Assembly: GCA_019420275.1 (NCBI GenBank)
Contig: JAHZHN010000007.1
Coordinates: 41,692-105,691, forward strand
DNA length: 64,000 bases
Direction: 5' to 3'
Source: Clostridiales bacterium
GTDB taxonomy: Bacteria > Bacillota > Clostridia > Lachnospirales > Lachnospiraceae
Positions 26,109 through 34,332 of this stretch are shown here, one piece after another (position 1 is the stretch's first letter; each line of letters opens with the position of its first letter). The position numbers were made by a program, and so were the translations under genes. The notes below the pieces were generated by a model. It was not told where the DNA came from and did not search any database. It saw nothing but the letters and a program-made list of their open reading frames with translations.

Positions 26109-26519
26109 TTACCCTCCTATCAACGCCAATAATTCTTCATCATTCTTTGCCTCTTTTATTCCTCTTACTCTTTCATCATCACCACAGATTTGAACAATTT
26201 TCTGCAGATTTCTGATATGTTCTTCTTCATCTCCTGCTGACAAAGTCAAAAAAATATATACCTCTTTACCATAAAATAAAACCGGAGATTTTAATCCCAG
26301 AACACAGATTCCTGCTTTTACCGCTCCTTCCTCTACACGCGCATGCGGCATACAAATTCCTTTTCCTAAATAAAAATAACCTCCATATTTTTTAATATTC
26401 CTAAGAATCGCCTCATAATAATCTTTCTCTATGATTCCATTCTTTTCTAAAATATGGCATGATATCCTGATTGCCTCCTCATAGTCCTTTACTTGCCCAA
26501 TTGCTTTTGCAAACACCAT
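26109..26519 (-). CDS. PTS EIIA, fructose/mannitol/ascorbate type (cluster B)
   Basis: The 136-residue EIIA has its phosphorylated His in GKGICMPHARVEEGAVK. It is 17 bp from the PRD regulator stop and 4 bp from EIIB, so the regulator and the first transporter form one unit. The sequence around the His (MPHARVEEG) is closest to SgaA/UlaC-like EIIA proteins. Confidence 0.9.
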   Translation of the reverse strand: MVFAKAIGQVKDYEEAIRISCHILEKNGIIEKDYYEAILRNIKKYGGYFYLGKGICMPHARVEEGAVKAGICVLGLKSPVLFYGKEVYIFLTLSAGDEEEHIRNLQKIVQICGDDERVRGIKEAKNDEELLALIGG

Positions 26520-26536
26520 TACTTACACCTATCTCT

Positions 26537-28456
26537 CTATTTTATTTTCAATAAATCACTATAATTTTCTGCTTTTTTAAACTTCTCAATATTATTATCT
26601 TTTGTTAAGATCTGTATTAATTCCAATAAATCCTGATTTTCATTTTTATTGGCAATCACAATGATAATTTTTACATCGGTTTTTCTCTTGACTCCGAATC
26701 GAATTACATGTTTTAACTGAAGAAACGACATATGATTTTTCTTCACGTGTGCGGGAGGAGCATGTACAAATGCTATTTCCGGTATAAATACCATGTAGTT
26801 TCCTACTGTTTGTACCACTTTAATCATATCTTCCACATAGGCTTCCTCTATATATCCGTCCTTGATAAGCAACTCTGATGCAATTTTGATAGCTTCTTTC
26901 CAGTCATCCGTTTCTTCTTTAAATCTGCAGTATTTTTCTTGTAACAGTTCTCTAAGTTTTCCCTGATTTTCACAATTTATTTGCTGAGCAAGATATTCTG
27001 TTTTTTTATTATAAAATAAGTTAGTTATTTCTTCGCGAATCAGATTTAAATCCCTTGGTCCCAGCAAAGGATTAACCTCCAAAACCTTATGTCTTTTCAT
27101 TTTCAATGGAACTGTGCTGATTAAGAAATCAGGATTTTCTTTATCCGCTTCTTTTTCTGCATCTTTCATCCTGCTTGTTTTTATAATCTCAAGCTCGGGC
27201 ATCATTATCTGAAGCCTCTGTTTCAATAAAACTGCTGTCGAAATCCCTCCGTTGCAAACCAAAATGACTTTGATGTGAAATTTAAGATTATAATTCTCCT
27301 GAAACAAAGTTTCAAAATACATAGTTGTATAGGCAATTTCCGCTTCCGGAAATTTAACCCCAAATATTTCTTCATACTCTTTCAATATTTTTTTAGTTAT
27401 ATCGTACATAAAAAGAGAAGAATATCGAATATCTTCTTCCAGAGGGTTTTCAATCTGTATACGATTTTTCAAACGATAAATTGCTACCTTTAAATGCATC
27501 ATAATCTGATTGCTGATATCTTTATTCTCCTCATAATCAACTTGGATTACTTTGCAAAATTCTTTAATTAAATTTTCTGTAATCATCATAATCTTTTTAT
27601 CTTCCATGCTGTCATCCAGAAAAGTTCCATAAAATTTTTTTGAAGCATGAAACAGCATAACAAGATAAAAAATATCCCCTTCATTCAGACAAATTTCATA
27701 ATGCTTGTGTATTATATTTTTTATAATCCTATATACTCTACTTTCTTTGCAATCCGGCATATTTTTGTACATTATGTGAAATCCATAAAAGCTACGGCAT
27801 AACGACACCAGAATCATATTTTCCAGCTCTTGAATCGAATTGTCAGAGTATTTTATCTCCTGTGCCTCTTCAATCGCACGAATCATCTCTTTCGCTATTT
27901 TAGTTTCTACTATAGAGTGTTCCTTTATAATTTCATCTAGATTGATCATTTTTTCATTCATGACCTTTACATATCGATTGAAGATCATGTTTCTAATTTC
28001 CTCTTCGTTTCCTTTTACAGACAGCCCATAATAAGATTTTCTTACCAGCTGTATCCTGCTACGTTTCAATTCTTCTTCCACTGTTTTTAAATCTTCCACC
28101 AAAGTATTTTTGCTAACTTCCAATTCTTCCGCCAGATGCTCAATAGTTGTTTTATCTGTCATGAGCAACAATACGATAATCACCGTAATCCTATCATCTT
28201 TTGAATACATCTTCATATCATTATTATATAAAACTTCGTTTAAATTTAATTCTTTCTGCAGAATCAAACGAATTCCCAGCCTTGGAGTTCTCTCTAAATG
28301 AATTGGATATTCTTTTAAAGAATATTCAATCATATCCAAATCATTTCTAACGGTTCTCGAACTAACATGAAATTCATCTGCCAGCTCCTTTGTTGTCATA
28401 TAGCCATTCCTTTTCTCAAGACATCTTAAAATCTCTATCTGTCTTGTCGTCAGCAC
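26537..28456 (-). CDS. PRD-domain transcription activator with EIIB- and EIIA-like domains (cluster B)
   Basis: The 639-residue regulator starts at a GTG at 28456 preceded by GAGGTGAG. Domains are an N-terminal HTH (MTTKELADEFHVSSRTVRNDLDMIE), a second HTH (IEHLAEELEVSKNTLVEDLKTVE), two PRDs (about residues 170-390), an EIIB-like part with Cys in ILVCNGGISTAVLLKQRL, and an EIIA-like tail in which the expected His lies in FVHAPPAHV. It heads cluster B and probably controls both transporters and the metabolic genes down to 18201. AT content is noticeably higher than in the housekeeping genes, consistent with an accessory region. Confidence 0.88.
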   Translation of the reverse strand: MLTTRQIEILRCLEKRNGYMTTKELADEFHVSSRTVRNDLDMIEYSLKEYPIHLERTPRLGIRLILQKELNLNEVLYNNDMKMYSKDDRITVIIVLLLMTDKTTIEHLAEELEVSKNTLVEDLKTVEEELKRSRIQLVRKSYYGLSVKGNEEEIRNMIFNRYVKVMNEKMINLDEIIKEHSIVETKIAKEMIRAIEEAQEIKYSDNSIQELENMILVSLCRSFYGFHIMYKNMPDCKESRVYRIIKNIIHKHYEICLNEGDIFYLVMLFHASKKFYGTFLDDSMEDKKIMMITENLIKEFCKVIQVDYEENKDISNQIMMHLKVAIYRLKNRIQIENPLEEDIRYSSLFMYDITKKILKEYEEIFGVKFPEAEIAYTTMYFETLFQENYNLKFHIKVILVCNGGISTAVLLKQRLQIMMPELEIIKTSRMKDAEKEADKENPDFLISTVPLKMKRHKVLEVNPLLGPRDLNLIREEITNLFYNKKTEYLAQQINCENQGKLRELLQEKYCRFKEETDDWKEAIKIASELLIKDGYIEEAYVEDMIKVVQTVGNYMVFIPEIAFVHAPPAHVKKNHMSFLQLKHVIRFGVKRKTDVKIIIVIANKNENQDLLELIQILTKDNNIEKFKKAENYSDLLKIK

Positions 28457-28509
28457 AAACTCTCACCTCATTTCTAATATGCTATGGCACTTCCTTCTAT
28501 CTAATAAAA

Positions 28510-28559
28510 TTTATCGGCTAGACGGACCTCGTTTCTGATGCATCCGCCTACCCGATAAA
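28510..28559. repeat. 17-bp imperfect inverted repeat upstream of cluster B
   Basis: TTTATCGGCTAGACGGA (28510-28526) faces TCCGCCTACCCGATAAA (28543-28559), matching at 15 of 17 positions around a 16-bp spacer. It lies 54-103 bp before the regulator start, where an activator operator would be expected. On the minus strand there is only a modest T-tract after it, so a terminator role is less likely. The gap 28457-28788 holds this repeat and the terminator at 28712-28742 and nothing else that I can see. Confidence 0.55.
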
Positions 28560-28711
28560 ATACCCATAACACATTCTATTTACTACAATCTATACCAATT
28601 TATTTCCACATACCTTTTTATATTTCTATTCTACTTCAGATGTGAGAAGCTGCTCCATACCAAATCCTTTCCTTATATGCGGAAATCCAATCGTTCTTGA
28701 ATTTTCGAATC

Positions 28712-28742
28712 AAAAAAAACAGAACCTCTTCTCGAAGTTCTG
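28712..28742 (-). terminator. Intrinsic terminator after the cytidylate-kinase-like gene
   Basis: Minus-strand hairpin CAGAACTTC...GAGGTTCTG (28742-28720), one imperfect pair, loop of about five bases, followed by eight T residues (28719-28712). It is about 47 nt beyond the stop codon at 28789. Confidence 0.87.
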
Positions 28743-28788
28743 TTCTCATAACCTTATTCAGTTTTCATGAAATATCTTCTTTACAATT

Positions 28789-29394
28789 TTACTTTATATA
28801 TTCTATGATTACTCTTGCCGCCCGTTCAATTCCTGTCTTTGCCGTATTGATCACAAGATCATAGTTGCTTGGATGTCCCCACTTGATTCCTGTATAGTAA
28901 TCATGGTAGGAAGACCTCTCCCAATCAACCTGTTTTACTTTTTTCTTTGCCTCTCTCTTGGAGATATTCTCTGTCTGCATGATTCTCTCAATCCGATATT
29001 CCCTCGGGGCATGAACAAAAAAAGAAAAAAGATTGTCATAATCCTGCAGAATAATATCCGCACATCGTCCGACAAAGACACAGGACTTGTTCTCTCCCGC
29101 GATTTCTTTGATTACTTCTGTCTGCACGAAAAACAGCTTTTCCGGTGTCATGATCTCATCATACTGTACTCCCAAAGCCGGATGACCAATCGGTACTCCA
29201 AGAATATGACTATAAGATGGATTCTCCTCATGGTTCTTTACATACTCTTCTGACATATCACTTTTCTGAGCGACTTTCGAAATCAGTTCTTTTCCATAAA
29301 CCGGAATTCCAAGCATCTCACCAATTCGGTCTCCAAGATCTCTTCCTCCGCTTCCAAACTCTCTTGAAATACATATGATAGCGTTCTCTGTCAT
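28789..29394 (-). CDS. Cytidylate kinase-like P-loop protein
   Basis: The 201-residue protein has an N-terminal P-loop-like segment IICISREFGSGGRDLGDRIGEML, a variant also seen in cytidylate-kinase-like proteins of Bacillota, and basic C-terminal elements (REYRIERIMQTENISKREAK). It is shorter and more divergent than true Cmk, so CMP kinase activity is uncertain; another nucleotide- or small-molecule kinase role is possible. The start at 29394 has GAGG 7 nt upstream; a GTG two codons earlier is less well placed. It follows the aminotransferase by 83 bp on the same strand. Confidence 0.8.
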   Translation of the reverse strand: MTENAIICISREFGSGGRDLGDRIGEMLGIPVYGKELISKVAQKSDMSEEYVKNHEENPSYSHILGVPIGHPALGVQYDEIMTPEKLFFVQTEVIKEIAGENKSCVFVGRCADIILQDYDNLFSFFVHAPREYRIERIMQTENISKREAKKKVKQVDWERSSYHDYYTGIKWGHPSNYDLVINTAKTGIERAARVIIEYIK

Positions 29395-29477
29395 AAGCAC
29401 ACCTCATTTCCGCCAATTCATGTGGCAAACTAATTCTTTAGATCTTTTCTTTTATTATAACATAAACAAGTTCCATA

Positions 29478-30695
29478 TCACACCTGACGGTACCCTTCCA
29501 GAAATTCTTTCAACCCTTTGCAGGCCCGTTTCAGCTGATCAATATCCGGAAGATAAACGATTCTGAAATGATCCGGCTGTTCCCAGTGGAAGCCTCCCCC
29601 ATGAGTTACGAGAATATGTTTTTCCTTCAGAAAATCAAGAGCAAACTGCTCATCATTTTTCATATGGAATTTCTTTACATCCAGTTTCGGGAATATGTAG
29701 AATGCTGCCTGAGGCTTTACTGCAGAAACTCCCGGAATATCATTCAGTGCTTCATAAATATAATTTCGCTGTTCATACACTCTGCCGCCTGGAAGCAGGG
29801 ACTCATCTATCGTGTGCGGACCGCCCAGTGCCGTCTGAATGATAGACTGCGCCGGTACATTAGAACAAAGTCTCATGGAAGACAAAAGATTCAGTCCTTC
29901 AATATAGCCCTTTGCCCTGGACTTGTCGCCGCTTAAGCTCATCCAGCCGCTTCGGTATCCGGCAATACGATGAGATTTCGATAATCCATTGAAAGTGATC
30001 ACCATAAGATCTGGCGCCAAAGATGCGATTGATGTATGCTCCAGCCCGTCCAGCACCAGACGGTCATAAATTTCATCCGCAAAAATCAGAAGACCGTTTT
30101 TACGGGCAACATCTGCAATATCTTCCAGAACTTCTTTTGGATACAGCGCTCCTGTAGGATTATTCGGATTAATAATGACAATTCCTTTTGTATTCGGAGT
30201 CACTTTCCTTCGAATATCCTCAATGTCAGGATACCATCCTGCCTGTTCATCACAGATATAATGCACTGCCGTTCCTCCTGCCAAAGTAACGGATGCCGTC
30301 CAGAGCGGATAATCCGGCGCAGGCACCAAAATTTCATCCCCTGGATTTAATAATCCCTGCATTGACATGGTGATCAGTTCACTGACTCCATTTCCAGTAT
30401 AAATATCATCAATTCCCACATTAGGAATCTTTTTGTACTGGCAGTACTGCATAATTGCTTTTCTGGCAGAAAACAATCCTTTGGAATCAGAATATCCCTC
30501 CGTATCTCTTAAATTCATCATCATATCTTTTACAATTTCGTCTGGCGCCATAAACTGAAACGGTGCCGGATTTCCAATATTCAGTTTCAAAATTTCCATT
30601 CCCTGCCGGGTCATACGATTTGCTTCATCCAATACCGGCCCGCGGATATCATAACATACGTAATCTAACTTTGATGATTTTTCAAATTTGTCCAT
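29478..30695 (-). CDS. Class I/II aminotransferase, AlaT/AlaA-like (pyridoxal phosphate)
   Basis: The 405-residue protein resembles alanine- or aspartate-type transaminases that exchange amino groups between glutamate and pyruvate or related keto acids. Visible are ILKLNIGNPAPFQFMAPDEI, TGNGVSELITMSMQGLL, IINPNNPTGALYP, FADEIYDRLVLDG, the PLP lysine in FNGLSKSHRIAGYRSGWM, and the C-terminal Arg in HFRIVYLPD. The motif set fits the AlaA/AlaT subgroup. The small Cys-rich gene ends 9 bp upstream, giving a short operon with it and the HAD gene. Confidence 0.88.
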   Translation of the reverse strand: MDKFEKSSKLDYVCYDIRGPVLDEANRMTRQGMEILKLNIGNPAPFQFMAPDEIVKDMMMNLRDTEGYSDSKGLFSARKAIMQYCQYKKIPNVGIDDIYTGNGVSELITMSMQGLLNPGDEILVPAPDYPLWTASVTLAGGTAVHYICDEQAGWYPDIEDIRRKVTPNTKGIVIINPNNPTGALYPKEVLEDIADVARKNGLLIFADEIYDRLVLDGLEHTSIASLAPDLMVITFNGLSKSHRIAGYRSGWMSLSGDKSRAKGYIEGLNLLSSMRLCSNVPAQSIIQTALGGPHTIDESLLPGGRVYEQRNYIYEALNDIPGVSAVKPQAAFYIFPKLDVKKFHMKNDEQFALDFLKEKHILVTHGGGFHWEQPDHFRIVYLPDIDQLKRACKGLKEFLEGYRQV

Positions 30696-30703
30696 ACATC
30701 CTC

Positions 30704-30925
30704 CTACATCTGTTTTTTCACAATCTCATACTCATTGTCCATCTGGAAATAAGGACAGTCCCAGTCACTGCTGCTCATAAATCTTGCCATTTCGTCCTCA
30801 TCCAGATTCACTTCACACACATAATATTCATAGTCTTCATCATATACATAGTTGCTGCAGTACTCACACCCTGCGCTTCTTCGTTTTTTCTTCAATCTCC
30901 TTCTCCTTCTTTTCTTCTGGGACAT
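30704..30925 (-). CDS. Small Cys-containing protein, DUF6472-like
   Basis: The 73-residue protein has a strongly basic N-terminus (SQKKRRRRRLKKKRRS) and an acidic, cysteine-containing body (AGCEYCSNYVYDEDYEYYVC, then SDWDCPYF). The CxxC pair plus two more Cys could bind a metal. I recognise the pattern from a protein family common in Lachnospiraceae (DUF6472) with no known function; this was not searched. Its start lies 34 bp inside the end of the HAD gene, implying translational coupling. Confidence 0.75.
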   Translation of the reverse strand: MSQKKRRRRRLKKKRRSAGCEYCSNYVYDEDYEYYVCEVNLDEDEMARFMSSSDWDCPYFQMDNEYEIVKKQM

Positions 30926-31599
30926 TCCAGACTGCTGCTGATTTCTTCTGCAAACTCTAATAAAGATCTATATTTTCCAAACAGCAGGTCATCCACTTGT
31001 GTTGTATCTTTGATCAAATCTGGTATCATAACGGGCATCATGCCCGCTCGTGCAGCCGCCTTAATCCCATTGATCGCATCTTCCAGCGCAATGGCATATT
31101 GGGGCTCTACACAAAGTCTCCGGCAGGCTTCCAGATAAATATCCGGTTCCGGTTTCCCTCGGCAGATCATATCCCCGGTAATTACCGTTTCAAAATAATC
31201 TATAATCTTCTCCCGTTCCAGATTCTTCAAAGTATTTTCCCGGCTGGAAGAAGTTGCTACACCCATTCGGATACCGAATTGTTTTAATACCTCTAAAGTT
31301 TCATGAAGCCCTTCTTTCACAGGAATTCCCTTTTCCCGCACCATGCCAAAATAAATGCTGCGGTAAAGTTCCAAAAATTCATCATAAGGGAAATCCTTCC
31401 CGCATAAATTCAAGAAAAATTCCCTTCGTTTTGTTCCATTAAATCCAAGAGTCTTCTCGATATGATCCCCCAGTGTTCCATACCCAAGAATCATCCCCGC
31501 CTGATTCCACGCAGTCTGTATATATCGTTCACTGTCAAACATCAGGCCATCCATATCAAAAACTACGGCCTGAAGCGATTTTAATTTTGATTGTTCCAT
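30892..31599 (-). CDS. HAD-superfamily hydrolase, beta-phosphoglucomutase-like subfamily
   Basis: The 235-residue protein has the nucleophile motif AVVFDMDGLMFDSERY, the cap helix region KEGLHETLEVLKQFGIRMGVATSSS (motif II), and GKPEPDIYLEACRRL with ALEDAINGIKAAARAGM (motifs III and IV). It belongs to the group of sugar-phosphate phosphatases and phosphoglucomutases. The start at 31599 is chosen for an AAAGGA site 8 nt upstream. The C-terminus overlaps the small Cys gene by 34 bp. The substrate cannot be predicted. Confidence 0.87.
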   Translation of the reverse strand: MEQSKLKSLQAVVFDMDGLMFDSERYIQTAWNQAGMILGYGTLGDHIEKTLGFNGTKRREFFLNLCGKDFPYDEFLELYRSIYFGMVREKGIPVKEGLHETLEVLKQFGIRMGVATSSSRENTLKNLEREKIIDYFETVITGDMICRGKPEPDIYLEACRRLCVEPQYAIALEDAINGIKAAARAGMMPVMIPDLIKDTTQVDDLLFGKYRSLLEFAEEISSSLECPRRKEGEGD

Positions 31600-31701
31600 G
31601 ATTTCATTCCTTTTATTTCTGTTCAAAGGTTCAATTTGCTTTATTATAAGCGAAATGTCAAAAAATCACAATATTCCTGCAGACATAGCGCACATAAAAT
31701 A

Positions 31702-31731
31702 TTCCGAGACCACAAATCTGCAGTCTCGGAA
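31702..31731 (-). terminator. Hairpin terminator of cluster C
   Basis: TTCCGAGAC (31702-31710) and its complement (31723-31731) enclose 12 nt. On the minus strand ATATTTTATG follows. The right arm ends 7 nt from the cluster C regulator stop, so it probably ends the cluster C transcript. The T-tract is imperfect. Confidence 0.72.
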
Positions 31732-31737
31732 CAAAAA

Positions 31738-33783
31738 TCAAATATGATATACAATTTCCTGATATATTTCTTTTACATCTTCCAGCCGGCTGATGTCTCT
31801 AGCCCTTCCTTTTTCTTTTCCAATCTGTATGATTGTTTTCAGGAGGTTGAGATATTCATGTCTTCCAGTTGATGCAAAACAAAATAATAAATATACCTTA
31901 TTTTCTGTCTCCTGAAATCTAATTCCCGGTACAGAAACAAGAAGACTAAGCCCATCTTCTGTAACCCCATAATCTTTATTAGCGTGTGCCAATGCAACCC
32001 CGTCACTTACAATAATATAATCACCGAATTCTTCTATATGTTCAATCGCCTTTTCAATATATCGGTGTTCAATCTTTCCCAGTCTTTCTAAAGGAATCGC
32101 CGATTGATACATTGCCTGTTTCCAATCTATTTCATCTTTCTGAATCTGAATATATTTACTTTTCAGAAGATCTCCTATCTCATTTTTTCTAGATGTGAAA
32201 GAATATTTTTTATAATCTTTTATAACCTCTGCCACTCTTCCGCAGAGAATATCTGCCAATTTCTGATCATCTACTAAATCATGTATCGTATTTTTTAAAA
32301 CATCCAGCTTGGAATCTATCTTTCCTTCTTTTTTCTTATGCTTTGTAAATACCATGGACTGAATATGATTCATATCATCCATCTGCAAAAACGGATGTAC
32401 TTTAATCACGGGATATCTTTCTGTTTTGATGGACACCGTAGAAATAATAAAATCCACTTTTTGATGTTCTTTCTCCAGTCTCGAAATTACTTCACCCGCA
32501 GATAGCACTCCTAAAATCTGAAAATCAAAATAATTTTTAATCTGTGCTTCTAGATATTTTCCAGTTGCCATGCTTCCCGGACATACAATCACGACTGATA
32601 ATCTCTCCATATATTTTTTACTTCTTATGATTGAAACACAAATATGAATAACAATTGATTTCTTCATATTTTTGTTTAGTGGATAGGACAGAAAACGTTC
32701 AAGAATATTCGAATTTTTATCCACCAAAAATTCTAAATAATTATAATCAATAAAGCTATCATACTCTGTCGGAAGCTCAACTTCATAATTTCCCCAGTCT
32801 TTAATCTTGCGAATATGCATTAACAATGCATCTATAAGCTTTCCATCATTTTCCAAACCAAGATTTATTTCTTTATCAACGGCTTCAATAAACTGCATGA
32901 TTGCTTTATACAGCTCAATTTCATCTACACTTTTTACAAACTCATGCAGTTCATGGAGATTGATATATTGTCTAAAATCTTCTAACATTTCCTGTGTAAT
33001 GTTAATATCCATCATATATCCTGCGTAAAGAATCATATGGTCTATCCCATTCAACGCATCTTTTTTAGTTACCATGGCTCCTTCTTTTCGAAAGAAATTA
33101 AACACTACAAACAGATACAGTACAATATCATAAAAGACATCTTCCACAAATACCAGATTGGAAACCTGCATATACTCCTGTACATAAGAAAAAATATCAG
33201 AAAAACTATACCGGATATTCATGCGTTCCAATATCATCCTCTGGAAAATTCCGTTATTTTCAGTGCTAATCGCGATTTCACGATACAGCGCTGTCAGTAT
33301 TTCAATTCTAGTACTCTCACCACACTGTAAAATCATCCCTTTTCCTGGATCCATCAGCAGTTCTGCATTATAATTCTTAAATTTTTCCTTTACTACATCA
33401 ATATCATTTACAATGGTAATCCTGCTGACAAACAATTCCTCAGCAAACATTTTCATCGTTAGATGATGGTAACTTCCTGTCAATACCATCATAATATAGA
33501 TTTGCCTTTCCTCTGTAGAAAACCGATACGCATACGCATCCATATCATACAAGCATCTTTCCACTAATATATCATCGAATCCATCATCCTTTACGATTTC
33601 ACCTCTATCGTTAATAGAAATTTCAACTATCGGAATATTTTGTAAAAATTGATTAATTTCTTTGATGTCATTCCTCAAAGTTCTCTGTGATATTCCATAC
33701 TCTGATGCGAGTTTTTTTATTGTTAAAGGTTCTCCAACATTTTTAATTATTTTCTGAATAATCTCAGTACTTCTTTTTCGCAT
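31738..33783 (-). CDS. PRD-domain transcription regulator with EIIB- and EIIA-like domains (cluster C)
   Basis: The 681-residue regulator has an N-terminal HTH (IKKLASEYGISQRTLRNDIKEI), a second HTH (MKMFAEELFVSRITIVNDIDVVK), two PRD-type regions (about 190-400), an EIIB-like domain with Cys in VVIVCPGSMATGKYLEAQI, and an EIIA-like domain with His in SDGVALAHANKDYG. The EIIB loop reads CPGSMATG rather than the CNGGIGTS of clusters A and B, so phosphorylation control may differ. Unlike clusters A and B, it is the last gene of its operon, after the transporter. The inverted repeat at 33818-33849 lies between it and EIIA. Confidence 0.87.
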   Translation of the reverse strand: MRKRSTEIIQKIIKNVGEPLTIKKLASEYGISQRTLRNDIKEINQFLQNIPIVEISINDRGEIVKDDGFDDILVERCLYDMDAYAYRFSTEERQIYIMMVLTGSYHHLTMKMFAEELFVSRITIVNDIDVVKEKFKNYNAELLMDPGKGMILQCGESTRIEILTALYREIAISTENNGIFQRMILERMNIRYSFSDIFSYVQEYMQVSNLVFVEDVFYDIVLYLFVVFNFFRKEGAMVTKKDALNGIDHMILYAGYMMDINITQEMLEDFRQYINLHELHEFVKSVDEIELYKAIMQFIEAVDKEINLGLENDGKLIDALLMHIRKIKDWGNYEVELPTEYDSFIDYNYLEFLVDKNSNILERFLSYPLNKNMKKSIVIHICVSIIRSKKYMERLSVVIVCPGSMATGKYLEAQIKNYFDFQILGVLSAGEVISRLEKEHQKVDFIISTVSIKTERYPVIKVHPFLQMDDMNHIQSMVFTKHKKKEGKIDSKLDVLKNTIHDLVDDQKLADILCGRVAEVIKDYKKYSFTSRKNEIGDLLKSKYIQIQKDEIDWKQAMYQSAIPLERLGKIEHRYIEKAIEHIEEFGDYIIVSDGVALAHANKDYGVTEDGLSLLVSVPGIRFQETENKVYLLFCFASTGRHEYLNLLKTIIQIGKEKGRARDISRLEDVKEIYQEIVYHI

Positions 33784-33817
33784 CTGTTCCTCCGTTTTTT
33801 GTTTCGTTTAACGTAGA

Positions 33818-33849
33818 ATAAACATTGCGGTAATATACACAATGTTTAT
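33818..33849. repeat. 10-bp perfect inverted repeat between EIIA and the cluster C regulator
   Basis: ATAAACATTG (33818-33827) and its complement (33840-33849) are separated by 12 bp. It lies in the 84-bp gap before the regulator. Without a T-tract it is not a standard terminator; it could be an RNA hairpin that lowers readthrough into the regulator, or a binding site. Confidence 0.5.
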
Positions 33850-33867
33850 CCTATATCTTATTAATGA

Positions 33868-34314
33868 TTAGCCTAGTTTGTTTTTTATGTACTCAGGAAT
33901 TTTATCCAAATCCATTTTGCTGCATTGCTTTAAGGTATCTTCATCCAATACAAACTGCATTAATTTCTGCAAAAATTCAAGATGATCATCCGCTGCCTGA
34001 ATTGCCAGATTAAATATCAATTTCGTATCACAATATTCCTCACTGTCATCCATCCTGTAAAATCTCACCGGATGATCTAATCTTAGAAAACATACACAAT
34101 TTTCTTTAATTCCTTCTGCCTTACTATGAGGAATTGCTACTGGAATGACGGATGGAAGTCCAGTCGGATATTCTTTTTCTCTTTCAATACAGGCATCAAT
34201 AAAACTTTGATTTACACTTCCATGCTCCATCATGCATTGTCCGCATAATTTAATTGCTTCTTCCCAATTGTCAGCAGAACCTTCCATAGCCAAATACACA
34301 TTTTTTGAACTCAT
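33868..34314 (-). CDS. PTS EIIA, fructose/mannitol type (cluster C)
   Basis: The 148-residue EIIA has its phospho-accepting His in VIPVAIPHSKAEGIKEN. It follows EIIC by 18 bp and completes a three-protein galactitol-type transporter. Confidence 0.9.
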   Translation of the reverse strand: MSSKNVYLAMEGSADNWEEAIKLCGQCMMEHGSVNQSFIDACIEREKEYPTGLPSVIPVAIPHSKAEGIKENCVCFLRLDHPVRFYRMDDSEEYCDTKLIFNLAIQAADDHLEFLQKLMQFVLDEDTLKQCSKMDLDKIPEYIKNKLG

Positions 34315-34332
34315 ACTCTCACCTCATTCAGC

